Assembly: GCA_004431415.1 (NCBI GenBank)
Contig: QPMI01000453.1
Coordinates: 310,001 to 374,000 of the forward strand
Reading direction: 5' to 3'
DNA: 64,000 bases
Origin: Cyanophora paradoxa
Taxonomy: Eukaryota; Glaucocystophyceae; Cyanophorales; Cyanophoraceae
Under the pieces are notes generated by a model. That model saw nothing but the letters and a program-made list of their open reading frames with translations, made no database searches and was not told the DNA's origin. Within the stretch, counting starts at the first letter, position 1. Each line of letters opens with the position of its first letter. Of this stretch, positions 11,331 through 22,020 are shown piece by piece. The translations under genes and the position numbers were made by a program.

Positions 11331-13448
11331 AACGCCGAAGAAACGGGACGGCTGCAGCTGAGCGACGGAGTTGTCCGCGACGGGTCCCTCCGTCTCGCCC
11401 TCGCTCTCCTTCGACTCGTCCTCGCTCTCGGGACGACGCCTCTACGCACGCGGGGCGGTTGATAAGCGCGCGGTTCGAGCTCGCGGGCGGTCGACTCGGG
11501 CACCTTGCGTCTGGCTCCCCGCGAGGCCGCCATCAATTTGCTGGGGCTGGTGCAAGTCACCTCGAGCTCGCCAAACGCTGCTCGTCGCTGAGGGAGAACG
11601 TTACCGCTGTACCCCCAAACACTGCTCTTCAAGCAGCTCTTGCAGCTCTTCAAGCAGCTCTTGAAGCGCACATCAAAGCCGCCGCACGGTCTTGTATCGA
11701 TAGGCGCACACGCAGATCAGCGGCTAGCTTCCTGGCAGCGTTGACCAGTTGCACTGCCAAGGCAGGGGCCTCCAGCGCAGATCGAAGACGTCGTGCAATC
11801 GATCCAAGCGGGCACGCCGAACCCGAGCGCATGCACGCCGAGTCCGAACGAGCTCCGGCGTTGCGCATGCCCGCAGCCGGGGTCGCGGCGAGAGCAGGAG
11901 GCTCAGGCGCGAGGACTGCAGACGCGGAGCGCCAGTCCACGGCCTTGCAAGTTTCCGCTGACAGTCCGCATCCTCGACGGGCACGCCCCGTACAGCGAGG
12001 TGCACGTGGGCGCACCTGCAGCTGGGCGCGACGCGCCCGCGCGCGCTCCGCTCATGGACCGCTTCCGAAGTTCCGCAGATGGGCGCCGGGCAGGGAGTCT
12101 TCGATCCTCTCCTACTCGCTTGTTCTCGAACGTGACTACGATTCTTTTGGGCCACGGTGCGGTGCCGCCCTTCCGCCGAGCCGCTGCTCCGGCGCAGCCG
12201 ACCCGCCGCGGCTCCGCCCGCAGAGGTGGCAGAGGCGCCTTCCGTCGAGTTGCATGCAGGCGGACCATTTTCGGATGGACGCATCGGCTGCGGTGGTCAT
12301 CGCGTTCAATAGCGAGGCGCGGGACGTCGGACCTTCGTGCACGGTCCGGGCGGACCGTGCGCGCGTCCGGCAGCCCCGGCGGCGCCGAGCCGAACTTGCT
12401 GGACAAGGCCGCCAGCGCGGGGGTGCCTCGCGTTCCTATGGGCGTCGCAGGGGCCAACCGAAGCGCGCGCGGACGGCCTCGGCCGAAGTGCGCTGGACAC
12501 GCGCCTCAGGTCCAGCGGGACGGCCCCGGCCCACGGCACGACCGACGCAGCCGCACGGCCAGCCGGAACACAGCGAGCGCAAGAGCAGCGCCGGCCCCAA
12601 CGCGTCGTTCCCTTCTTCCGGCGCCGAGGCTCCAGCAAGCACACGGCCCCTGGCAGCAAACAACGGTTCAGCAAGGCTCCAGCAAGCTCTGTCCCTCATT
12701 TCGAGGCTGCAGCAAGCGCATGGCTTCAGCGCGCACGATCATACCCGCGCCCAGAAGAAGGCACCCGTCCCCTCGTCCCCCCCCCCCCCCCGCCCCGCCT
12801 CGCCCCCCCGCCTCGCTCCTTCCGGGACGTGGGGGTTGGGGGGTACACAGGCCCAGGAGGCTGTGCTGACTTCCCTGCACTCGACATCCTGGCGGGCCCC
12901 TCTTCCGCCTCTTTAACTACCTCGTTCGTCTCTTTCCTCGCCGCCGTGCGCGCTGTACCCCTCTCATAGAGTCCCGAGTACCCCTGAAGTTCCCCTTGAC
13001 CGTTTCGCACGCGTCTCGAGCTCTAGATCTGTACATATGCATGTGGGTCGGAAGACGCAGGAGATCTAGGGTACCCCCTAAGCAGAAAGCAGGGTATCCC
13101 CTTCCCTAGGTATCCCCTTCGCTACTTACCTCGCCCCCCCCCCCCCCCCCCCCTCTTAAAGCTTGCCTCTCCCCCTTGCCTCTCCGCTTCCGGATCCACC
13201 CCTCCCGCCCCCCGGGCCCCGGGCTCTCCCCAGGACCTTCCTGCACTCCCGATCGCGAGCTGCTCTCACGCCAGAAATGTGCACACCGTCTCACTCAGAA
13301 AATCAAATTAAAATTGATAAATACTCCGGGGAACAGTAAGCGGGAAGAGCGAAAGCCGGAGAAGACAAAGCAGAGAAGCACTGATGAAGCTAAGCATTGA
13401 ATGTTGGGGACAACAGCGCGAGAGGAAGGGGCGAGCTGGTCGTGATAC
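11331..13448. other. GC-rich stretch without a confident gene
   Basis: A long plus-strand open frame (11,306-12,916) exists, but it has low-complexity Arg/Ala/Pro composition and no recognisable domain, and other frames are equally open. The stretch contains a copy of the 5' part of the second F-box gene (11,690-11,945), short CAGCTCTTCAAG repeats near 11,630, and C tracts near 12,780 and 13,140. It probably also holds the 5' end of the chromodomain gene. Confidence 0.5.
11690..11945 (+). repeat. Dispersed duplicate, copy 1 (matches 15,326-15,580)
   Basis: About 250 bases align with 15,326-15,580 in the same orientation. They share CTGCGCATGCCCGCAGCC, GCGGCGAGAGCAGGAGG and GACTGCAGACGCGGAGCG, with small indels that break the reading frame kept open in copy 2. 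It looks like a decayed copy of the 5' part of the second F-box gene. Confidence 0.75.
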
Positions 13449-15159
13449 CTAGGAGTTGCGGGGGCGACCGCTACTAAACCAAGGACTCACATCAGGAAAA
13501 GCCCGCTTCCCGTGGGAGGGAAAGAGCGGGGCCGACTGTGAGGGAGCCGGCGGGGCGGGCGCCGGCGGAACCGTCGAAGCCTGCGGCTTGGTCTGGAGCT
13601 CGAAGCCGGACGGGAGCGACGCGCGGAACTGGTCGCGCCAGCAGCGCAGCCGCGCGACGGCGCCGGCGGCCGACGCGTATGGATCGATGCGGAGCTCGAG
13701 GGAGAGCTCGGCGGCAATCCGGAGCGCCGGCGCGCCGCGGCCGCGGGCGGCGTCGGCCAGCTCCTCCAGGGCCCGGAGCTGAGTCTCCGCGTCGCACTCT
13801 GGCGCGCGCGCGCGCGCGGCCCGCGGTCAGCGTTGCTCTGAAGAGGGACTTAAGCTTCAAGCTCACTGAGGAGGAGGCGCAGAGAGCGGAGGGAGGGCGC
13901 GGAGCGGACGAGGGCGGCGAGGCCGAGGAGCTGCTCGGCCCCGGCGGCGCCCAAGGAGGCGACGCGGAAGGCCAGTTCCGCGTGCTCGACGGAGGGCGCC
14001 GCCGCCAGGGCTGCGATCGCGTCGCGGGGTGCGGTGCGCCTGCGTTCGCTCGCTCAGCGGGAGGGAAGCAAGGGGTGGGAGGGATGGGGGAGGAAGGTGA
14101 GGGAAGGGCGATGGCGCGCGCACCCGATCTCCAGGGGTCCGCTTAGGCGCTGGAGCTTCGGGAAGAGCGGGAGAGCCCGCACCGCTTCCGCCGCCAGGCG
14201 AACCGGCTGGTAGGTCCTGTCTCCAGGCCTGCCGAGAAAGGGCAGGCGGCGCCCACGTGTCAAGAGGGCCCACGCGCGTGGCATGGGATCGAAAGGACAC
14301 GCGAAGCGCACAGCTGCATGTTTCGGAGGCGGAGGGAGAGGAGGCTGGAGGCTGCGGGTCCGGCGGCGAGGCGCCTGAGGCCGTAGCCGCCGACGGGGTG
14401 GTCGCGCGCCGGGTGATCATCGGACTCCCAGAGAGTGAGATCCTCGATAGCGGCGCATGCCGCGAAAGCGCCGAGAGCTTCGTCGATGCTGCGGAAGTTC
14501 ACCGCCAGCTCGACCCGGCGCAGCCCGGGGAACGTCGCTGCAACAGAGCCCGGAGAAAAGATTCCGGAGCGGCTGCAGAAGGACTGCAGGCGCGGGAAAC
14601 GCAGGGCTGCCGCTACCGCCTTGCGGGCGGTGGCATCGTAGACCGATTTGTAGCCGGCCGCGGCGCCCATGGCCAGCGCTCGCTCCGAGAACGCGCTCAG
14701 GCCGAGAGCTCGAGCTTCGAGACGGTCGGATGCCGGCTGCAGGGCTTCCAGGACTGAGGCGATGCGGCGATCCGCCCACAGCTCGCCTACGCGCACGTCC
14801 ACAAGGCCGGGCGCCCGCTCCGCCACGCCGCGGACGAACGCTGCCACGTACGCCGCCGCCACGTCGTACATAGATATCGTTTGCTGGGGCCAAAAGCTGT
14901 CGTCGATATGCAGATCAAACTCCCGCACGCGATCAACGACCAGCACGCGGGTTTCGAGCAGAGATTGCAGCCGCTTGAGCTGCTCTACCCGCGCCACCGA
15001 CAGGGTCAGCTGAGTCCACTCGATTCTTTCCACCACAGCTTTCAGGCGTTTCGAGCACAGACGCAGTGAGCGCCACGCTGTCTCGGAGCCTGCAAGCTCG
15101 AAGATGATGCGCAGGATGTCGTCGCTCAGATCGCCGAGCTCGGGCGAGATCGCAGACAT
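13449..15159 (-). CDS. F-box/leucine-rich protein 1
   Basis: Substrate-recognition subunit of an SCF-type ubiquitin ligase by family logic. Exon 1 starts at ATG 15,159, and LSDDILRIIFELAGSETAWR is followed by SLRLCSKRLKAVVERIEW, a clear F-box at residues about 10-50. The next 230 residues have leucine-rich character (FPGLRRVELAVNFRSIDEAL; AIEDLTLWESDD). An 85-base intron near 14,290-14,210 joins to TYQPVRLAAEAVRALPLFPK. A second intron joins to APSVEHAELAFRVASLGAAG and LRSLRLLLS. A third ends in an alternating GC run (CGCGCGCGCCAG, near 13,800) and joins to ALEELADAARGRGAPALRIA, then a Pro-rich tail with TAG at 13,449. Head to head with a second F-box gene. The substrate is unknown. Confidence 0.8.
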
Positions 15160-15393
15160 TTCAACCTGGTCCGCGCGCTTCTACTGGTTTCTACGGCGGT
15201 CAGGCAGCGGTCGAGGGAGCGGTCAAGTCAGTTGGCTTGAGCTGTCTACCCCTCCCCCTCCCCCCCCCCCTCGCCAGGGTCGCGCTCCCCCCTCCGATTG
15301 CAAAGCCGTCGCACTGCCGACGTCCTGTATCGATAGGCGCACGCGGAGATCAGCGGGTTAGCGTCCTGGCGGAGTAGAGCAGCTGCAGCGCCA
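15160..15393. promoter_or_regulatory. Intergenic region between two divergent F-box genes
   Basis: About 230 bases between proposed ATGs 15,159 (-) and 15,394 (+). It contains a C tract near 15,262-15,275. No TATA box is seen. A shared promoter is inferred from spacing only. Confidence 0.35.
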
Positions 15394-15580
15394 ATGGAGG
15401 CGCCTCCAGCGCAGATCGAAGACGTCGTGCAATCGATCGGATCAAGCGGGCACGCCGAATTCGAACCCCAACGCAGGCACGCCGAACCCGAGCCGGCGCT
15501 GCGCATGCCCGCAGCCGGGGTCGCGGCGAGAGCAGGAGGTTCAGGCGCGAGGACTGCAGACGCGGAGCGCCAGTCCATCG
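15326..15580 (+). repeat. Dispersed duplicate, copy 2 (matches 11,690-11,945)
   Basis: Direct copy of the 11.7-kb segment. Here the frame from ATG 15,394 (MEAPPAQIEDVVQSIGSSG) is open through to 15,681, so this is likely the parent copy and the 11.7-kb one the decayed copy. Confidence 0.7.
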
Positions 15581-18500
15581 GCTCGCTCGGGGCCGCCCGT
15601 CCAACGCCGCCGCGACCGCCGGCAGCTGCAGCCGCAGCAGGTCCGCCTCCGGTCCTCGTCTGTCCACGCTATCCACGCTAGAGCTGAAGTCGCATACGTA
15701 CGCAGGATCGCTCTCCCGACCTGCGACCGCGGCCGCGGCCGGCCGCGGCCGGGGGAGCTCGACGCCAGCCCCGGCCAGGGCGCCCCGGCCAGCGGCGCTG
15801 GTGCGAGGGCGAGCGACAGGTTCCGCTTCAGACTCGGCTCAGAAGAGCTCTGGCTCACGAGCGCCGCCGGCACCGGCGCCAACGGCCCTGACCGACTCTG
15901 CCCGCGTCGGCTACGATCGGCCCGTTCGGCCCGCGTCGGCTGCGAGCTCTGCGCCGGCGCCGCGCCCGTCCGTTCCTTCCCGCCCGGCGACGGCAAGCGC
16001 CGCAGCCGTCTCTTCAGCGGCCGGCCGGGGGCGAGGGTCCGCGCCGGTGCGGCCTGCTTCGGCGCGGGCTGCGGCGCCGGCGCCGGCGCCAGCTCCAGCC
16101 CGGCGGCCCGCCGCCCGCGGCCGCCCGCGCGCCCCGCAACCGCGCCGACGACGCGCGCGGGCGCCCCCAAGCCGAAGACCGGATCCTTAGGGCGCTCCCC
16201 CCAATCCAAGGGCGCCCCCACGGCCGCCGCCCGCCGCGCCCCGCCGCCCGCCGGCCCCCCCTCCGAGGGGCCGCCCCCTTCGCCCCTGGAGCGCCTGCCG
16301 GACGAGCTCGTCGCCCGAATCGTGATCGCCCTCGGTCCCCGCGACGCCTGGTGCCGGTACGCACCAGAGCTTGAACCTTAAGCTTGTATTCTCTGACGCC
16401 CGCGCAGCGCGCGCCTCTGGGCCGTCAGCCGCCGCCTCAGCGCCCTCCTCTCGCGGGTACACTTGAACTCCAATCTTCAAAAGCGCCTCCAATGGGGCTC
16501 GAACCCGCCCGCCCGCCCGCAGGTGGTCTGGCCGGCGCTGGACGCGGGGGTACAGTTTCCGCAGGCCTTCGGCTCGTCGGCTCGCGCAGCGGCACTGCTC
16601 CGCGCCCTCCGCACCGGCCGCCTCAAATGTGCGTCGAAGTGGGGAGATCTAAATCCTCGGTCTATCTAACGCGTACCCGCGGTCTATGCCCAGGCTCGCG
16701 TCTTCTGCTGGACACTACCCCCTTCGACGAGGTTCCCCCCCCCCCCTCCTCCCCCGCCTTCCCTGCGCCGCTCACATGAGCCGACCCCAGCGGCGCATCG
16801 ATCGCGACAGCGCCCGCGAGCGCCGGAAGCTCGACAAGGCGAGTAGCCATCTACTCAAATCGCGTGACTCATCTGAGCTTCAAATTCGTTGCTGTCTCGC
16901 AGGTCGGGTGCCTTCCCGCGGAGTTCTGGATGGCACTGCAGGTAGCTAAATATAGCACTTTCGCTCGAGAGCCGCCCTCCACTGATACGTAACCCCGTTC
17001 CCCCCCCCCTTTAGGACGGCCCCCGCCTCGCGGCGCTGGCGGGAATCAGCGGCCTCGAATCCCTCGAGGTTCTTATACCCCCCATCTAAACTCGCCCCCG
17101 TCCGCCTTTCTGATGGTGTACCCCCCAGGTCCGCCACGGGCCCATCCGCTTCCACTGGTCCCGCGTGTGCGCTCGAGCCACCGGTACCCCGATCCTGCCC
17201 ACCTCGAGCCTGACTGTACCCCCCTTCCCCCTTCCCCCCCCACAGGCTCGCCTGGATCACGCCCGGGGGCCCCCTGAACGCGTACCCCCGCGCCGTCCTG
17301 GCCGGGCTCGTACCCCTGGCCGCCACCCTCCAAGACCTGACCCTCGACTGCCTGACCGGTGCGCACGCGCATTCAAAGTCGAAGCCGAGCTTCGAATTGA
17401 TTATTATTATTTTTCGGGGGGGAGACCCCTCCGGGCCCCTGCGGCCCTGCGAGGACAGGTGGGACCTCTTCGTCGACGCCCTCCGACCCTTCCACGCCCT
17501 CCGCCGGTCCCTCTCTCTTTCCTTCTGCCTTACTTAGAGCTTCACTCTCTCTTTCTCTTATGGTTAGCTTCTCCCAGGGTTCGGCTGGGCCCCCTCTCCT
17601 TCGCAGAGGCGGGCCAGGGATCCCCCGACATCGTACCCCTCCCCAACATCAAGGCGAGTAGCTATATATAGCGGCCGGCCGGCGGGTACTCTTGTTTCAG
17701 AGCTCTTGAACTGATTCGCTGCCCGCAGGCGCTGCGCTTGACGACGGGCGAGATCGACGGCCCAACCATCGCGCGGACCTTCCCCAACCTCGAGGCAACC
17801 GTACCCGTCCCCCGCGCCGCGTACCCCCCCTTCTCATTTTTTCGGGCCGCAGGAGCTCGGGCTCGTTTGCTACTCGCGGCTGAACAAGCTCTGCGACGTA
17901 CCCCCCTCCCCTCCCCTCTCTGCCTGCACCCCTTGCGTGTACCCCCCTCACGTTTCCCTAACCCCACTCAGCTCCACCCGTCCTTTTTCGAGGCGCTCGC
18001 CCCCCTCCGGCTCCGCCGCTTCGGTCTGCCCATTAATCTTCTGCTGTACCCCTCCCCTGTAACGTGTACCCCCGCAGAGCTGGAGAGCGCTGTCTGGGGA
18101 TGGGTCAGGGTCGGCCTCATGAGCGGCTGCTGTGCGGCCCTCGTGAAGGTGAGTGTACCCCTGAGCTGCCGCAATCGATATCTCTCCTCCGAGCAGAGCG
18201 TACCCCCCTCCCAGGCCGTCCCCGGGCTCCAGGAAATTCTCATCGGGTGTGTACCCCCCTCCCCCTCCACACCTCCTTTCCTGAGTCTTATTCGCTGTTC
18301 TAAATCTAATAATAGAGACTGGGCCCTGGGAAGAGACCGGACCCACGAGGAGCTGTCGGAGCTCCGCCACCTCGTGCGCGTACCCCCCTCCACTCTCCGG
18401 CACCCTCCTGCGCCCCCGTACCCCCCTTACACTGTACCCCAGAAGCACCTGACGGAGCTTGACTTGAGGGACCCGCTGCGGCCACACCGCCTCGAGACCC

Positions 18501-20611
18501 AGGCATGCAGGTCCCTGGGATCCCTCTAAATTAAAACTGTTTCTTTGTTCCTTCATTCCTTTCTTATATTAATCGCACCTTTGTAGATGGCCGCCGTGTG
18601 CGCCCTGCGGTCCCTTCGGACGCTCCGCCTGCGGATCATGCCGCCCGGCCGCCGGCGCGAGAATTCGAAGTGCGTACGATCGTTTCCCGGGCTTTGGCCA
18701 TCCCCCAACTTCAACGCGTCCTGACCCAACGCCGAATCGCATCGCAGCGCTTCTCCCGTCGTGCTGCGCCCCGCCGCGCTGCCTCACCTCACGGAGCTCG
18801 ACGTGTCCGTCATCCGCTACAGGTTCTCAGCGCAGCTTCGAATTCGCATTAAAATTTCGCCTTCGATCAGCTCAGAAAATTCATTCTCCTGCAGGCCGCC
18901 CCTGGACCGCCAGAGAGACATACTCGAGCCCGATTCGACCGCCGCCCCCATCATCAGGCGCGCTGCGCTGCGTTTCGCTTTAATTATATAAATTCTAGCG
19001 ATTGCGGCTTCGCTATGGGATGACTGGGATCGATCGGGCCGCAGCCAGCTGGGCCCCTTCGTCCTGGCGCAGCCGTCCCTCGCGGCCCTCTCCCTCCTCC
19101 TCGAGTCCCCGGGCCGCGGATCCACTTCCTCGGCCGAGGCCTCCGAGTCCGAGTGCCAGGTGCGGGCCGGGCGGGCGCCTTAAGCTTAAAGCTTCCCGCC
19201 TTGCTCGGAATGCGAGGCACCTCTTATCTTATGATTTTCTGTACTTCCAGGCCGCGGAGGCGCTCGTTCGGGCGGTGGGGCCCCTGCTCCGCAGCTACCG
19301 CCGCACGGGCCTGCCCCTCGCCGGCTCCCTGCAGCCGGTGCGCGCAGCCGCTGAGCCCGCGGCCCGCCATTGAGCTCAACTTCAGCTTCTTTTAGGCCTA
19401 GGCCTAGGCCTTTGAGTCATATATAAGTTTAAGCCTTTAAGCCAGTGCCTTCGGCGGTGAGTCGCTGCAAGGGCGACCATTACGCCTCATGAGACGCTTC
19501 AAGCTAAGGCCTTTCTAACTAAGGCCTTTTTAATTTGCTTCAACGCCTTCGGCGGTGCGCCGCTTTCTTTCTCAGCGGCACTTAATATGAGACGCGCAGG
19601 AGGGAAGGGCGACCGTCGCGCCGGCCGCAGCGGCCGCGGCGGCGGCCGCGGCGTCGGCGGCGGCGCGCGCGGAGCTCGCGGCGGTCGCCGAGTGCGGCCC
19701 CGCCCTCCGCGCGGTGAGTCTCGGTCGATGCCCCTTCAAGCCTTGAAGAAGCTTAATTCGAAGCTTAAAGCGTCTAGCCCATTCTTTGTAGCTAAGCTGA
19801 ACTTCAAAATAGAATGCTCAAACTCGAGAGCTTAAAATTCAAGGCTTACGAGCTGAAGAGCCTAAGAGCTGCTGCTCTCAAGCTCCGAGGCTCAAGATAG
19901 AAGACGCCTCTCGGAAGCGTAGGCCCGGCTTGAGAGCTCGAGCTTGAAAAGCTTTTGGAAGCTCAAGCGGCTTCTCAGTCGAGTCTCATCTCAAGCCCGG
20001 GGCGCAGGTGTCGCTGGCAGTGGACGCAGAGGGCGCCCTCTCCGGCGAGGACCTCGCGCCGCTCGCCGCCCTCCGCGCCCCCGACCGCGAGCTCGTGCGC
20101 CGGCCCGGGCATGGCTTATAACTACTTCGCGATCAGCCCAGGGGCCAAAGCTTGAAATCTTAGAAGGAGGCTTTGGGCTTTTCAACTTTTAAGCCTTCAA
20201 GGACCCGGGAGGACTAGCTGATCATGAGAAGCTTAAGCTTCGAAGGCTTCACATGGGCTAATGTTCATCAAAAGCTCTAGGTCTGAAGCCGCTGATCATG
20301 AGCCCTAGGCCTCCCTCCGGAAGGCTAGCGCTAGGGCTTTTCATTTCAAGCCCAACCTGCTTAGAAGCCGCTGAAGCCCTCCGGAGGGCCCTGAGGGCTG
20401 ACGAGCGGCCCGGCGCTCTCCCTCCGCTGAGGGCTGAGGGCTCGACCTCCCTCCGGAGGGCTAGCGCTAGGGCTAGCGCTGATCAATGACGAGCGGGGCC
20501 TGCGCGCAGGTGGTGGAGGAGGGGCATGCGCAGGCGGGCCTCGCGGCGGCGCGGCGGGCCCTCCCGGCCGCCGGCTGGCGCCTCCGCACCGTGCCCCGTC
20601 GCGGATACTGA
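15394..20611 (+). CDS. F-box/leucine-rich protein 2, many small exons
   Basis: The start is tentative: ATG 15,394 opens MEAPPAQIEDVVQSIGSSG, followed by a Pro/Ala-rich leader. The F-box is firm: LERLPDELVARIVIALGP (about 16,270-16,345) joins across a 60-base intron to LWAVSRRLSALLSR and VVWPALDAG. More than fifteen LRR-like exons follow, for example LAALAGISGLESLE (near 17,045), LRLTTGEIDGPTIARTFPNL (near 17,740), LAPLRLRRFGLPINLL (near 18,010), HLTELDLRDPLRPHRLE (near 18,450), ALRSLRTLRLRIMPPG (near 18,620) and LPHLTELDVSVIRYR (near 18,790). After FVLAQPSLAALSLLLESPG (near 19,070) come an Ala-rich exon (about 19,630) and a final exon ending RLRTVPRRGY with TGA near 20,609. Many introns begin GTACCCC; at least three use GC donors (16,839; 17,654; 18,958). 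Introns after 19,400 are longer and repeat-rich. Confidence 0.7.
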
Positions 20612-21136
20612 TCATGATCATGAGCGGCGGGCCCCGCCGCGCCGCCCGGCCGCCCCCGCGGCTGGCTCCAGGGCCGGGGCAATCATTGATTGGCTAGAGT
20701 CATTGCTCTGGCTAGAACAAGGATTATTAAACGATCTTGGTCCGGATCCGGGCTCCTTTAAGCCTCCTATTAGGGCTCCTAACTCGAGTCCTAAGGCCCT
20801 CGTTGGAGGCTTAACTTAGAGCGCATTGTTCCATGATGGTCCCATCATCTACTCCCATGAACCAGAGAAAATTCGAATTCCCGAAGCCAACTGGGCCATG
20901 GGGGTACACTCTGACAGACGAGCCGCTAGCCTAGGCCTATAGCTAGCTATATAGGCCTGCGCAAGCTTAAGTGCAGCGGCGAGAGCAGCATCGACGGTGC
21001 GCGCTTGCGGGAGTTAATTTCGTACCTCGGTAATTAAGTGGGCGCGGTATTTCTGTGTTGTACGGTACTGTCTAGTACACAGTACACTGTCTACTACTAG
21101 TACAGTAGTAGTACTGTAAACCCTCCAGACCCTCAC
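20612..21136. other. Non-coding stretch with short inverted repeats
   Basis: Contains CTAG/AAGCTT-type palindromes and, at 21,056-21,118, overlapping TAGTAC/GTACTG strings that can fold as CTACTAC...GTAGTAG. No gene is supported. It may be intron if the exon at 21,137 belongs to F-box gene 2. Confidence 0.4.
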
Positions 21137-21258
21137 CGCGCCGGCCGCCGCAGCCGAGACGGCGCCGCCGGAGCCCGGTGCCCCAATTGCAAGCGCTAAT
21201 TATAATAAGGAGAAGGTCCTGCGGGGCCTCGCCGCCCTCCTCGGCCTCGGAATGTAGA
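21137..21258 (+). CDS. Probable terminal exon, parent gene unknown
   Basis: After an acceptor CTCCAG at 21,136 an open frame reads TAPAAAETAPPEPGAPIASA, then NYNKEKVLRGLAALLGLGM and a TAG at 21,256-21,258. It could be an alternative last exon of F-box gene 2, which has its own stop at 20,609, or the end of a separate small gene. Confidence 0.35.
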
Positions 21259-21342
21259 CCTTTGCCCCTCTTGGCCCACCTCTCTTCCCCCACCCCCCTT
21301 CTCTCTACTCGCGCGCCATACTGAGCCAGCATTTCCCGTACC

Positions 21343-21488
21343 GGTGGGAAAAGTGCCGGTGTATCGACCGCGCGCCAGCGCTCGGCTCGCGATCGGCGAG
21401 GGGACGACCTGCCGCCTGCCGCAGTGCTGGCCATGGACCGGTCAAGGTCTCCCCCTAGGCCTCCACTCCATGGCCGCCTCCTCTAGGC
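21343..21488 (+). repeat. Direct repeat A, copy 1
   Basis: Shares GAAAAGTGCCGGTG, GCGCCAGCGCTCGGCTCG, GCGATCGGCGAGGGGA, ACGACCTGCCGCCTGCCGCA and TGCTGGCCATGGACCGGT with 21,852-22,020 in the same order and orientation. No coding function is recognised. Confidence 0.8.
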
Positions 21489-21851
21489 GCCAGCTGCAGG
21501 TCACGGCGGGCACGGCATCATGATCACTCGAGAAACGCCGAGGCCGAGACGCACCTTCCGGCCCCTTGAGGCTGTATGTCTAGAAGAAGCGTTATCGCCC
21601 GGCACGAAAGAGAGAGCAGAAGGGGGGGGAAAGCTGAGCAGGCGGACCGAATCAAGTCTCGCTCGAGGCCATGGCCAGGCGAGTTCGGCCACTGGCGAGT
21701 TGGAGGCGTCCGGCGGCGATTGAGCGGAGGGCAACTCGACAGGCCTGCAGAGAACAATCGGTCAGAGGCTGCGCAAGCGGCGGCGCCGCGCGGCGAGGCG
21801 CGAGCGAGCGCGTTCTCGCTACACCGAAATCGGTGATTTCGGTGCTTGGCG

Positions 21852-22020
21852 GAAAAGTGCCGGTGAATCGACCACGCGCCAGCGCTCGGCTCGTCGGCTC
21901 GCGATCGGCGAGGGGAGGGGACGACCTGCCGCCTGCCGCAGTGCCACGGTGCTGGCCATGGACCGGTGCGCGTAAAACTCGTCGAGGTCTCCCCCTCCAC
22001 TCCACGGCCGCCTCCCCTAG
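21852..22020 (+). repeat. Direct repeat A, copy 2
   Basis: Second copy of repeat A, with small insertions (an extra TCGGCTCG and GGGGA), about 510 bases downstream of the first. Confidence 0.8.

Noticed and set aside
11306-12916. 536-residue plus-strand open frame
   Set aside because: Composition is Arg/Ala/Pro-biased, other frames are equally open, no domain is recognisable, and part of it is the decayed F-box 5' copy.
16485-16510. CTCGAACCC string resembling a tRNA T-arm (minus strand)
   Set aside because: No matching D-arm, anticodon arm or acceptor stem around it; it lies in an intron of F-box gene 2.
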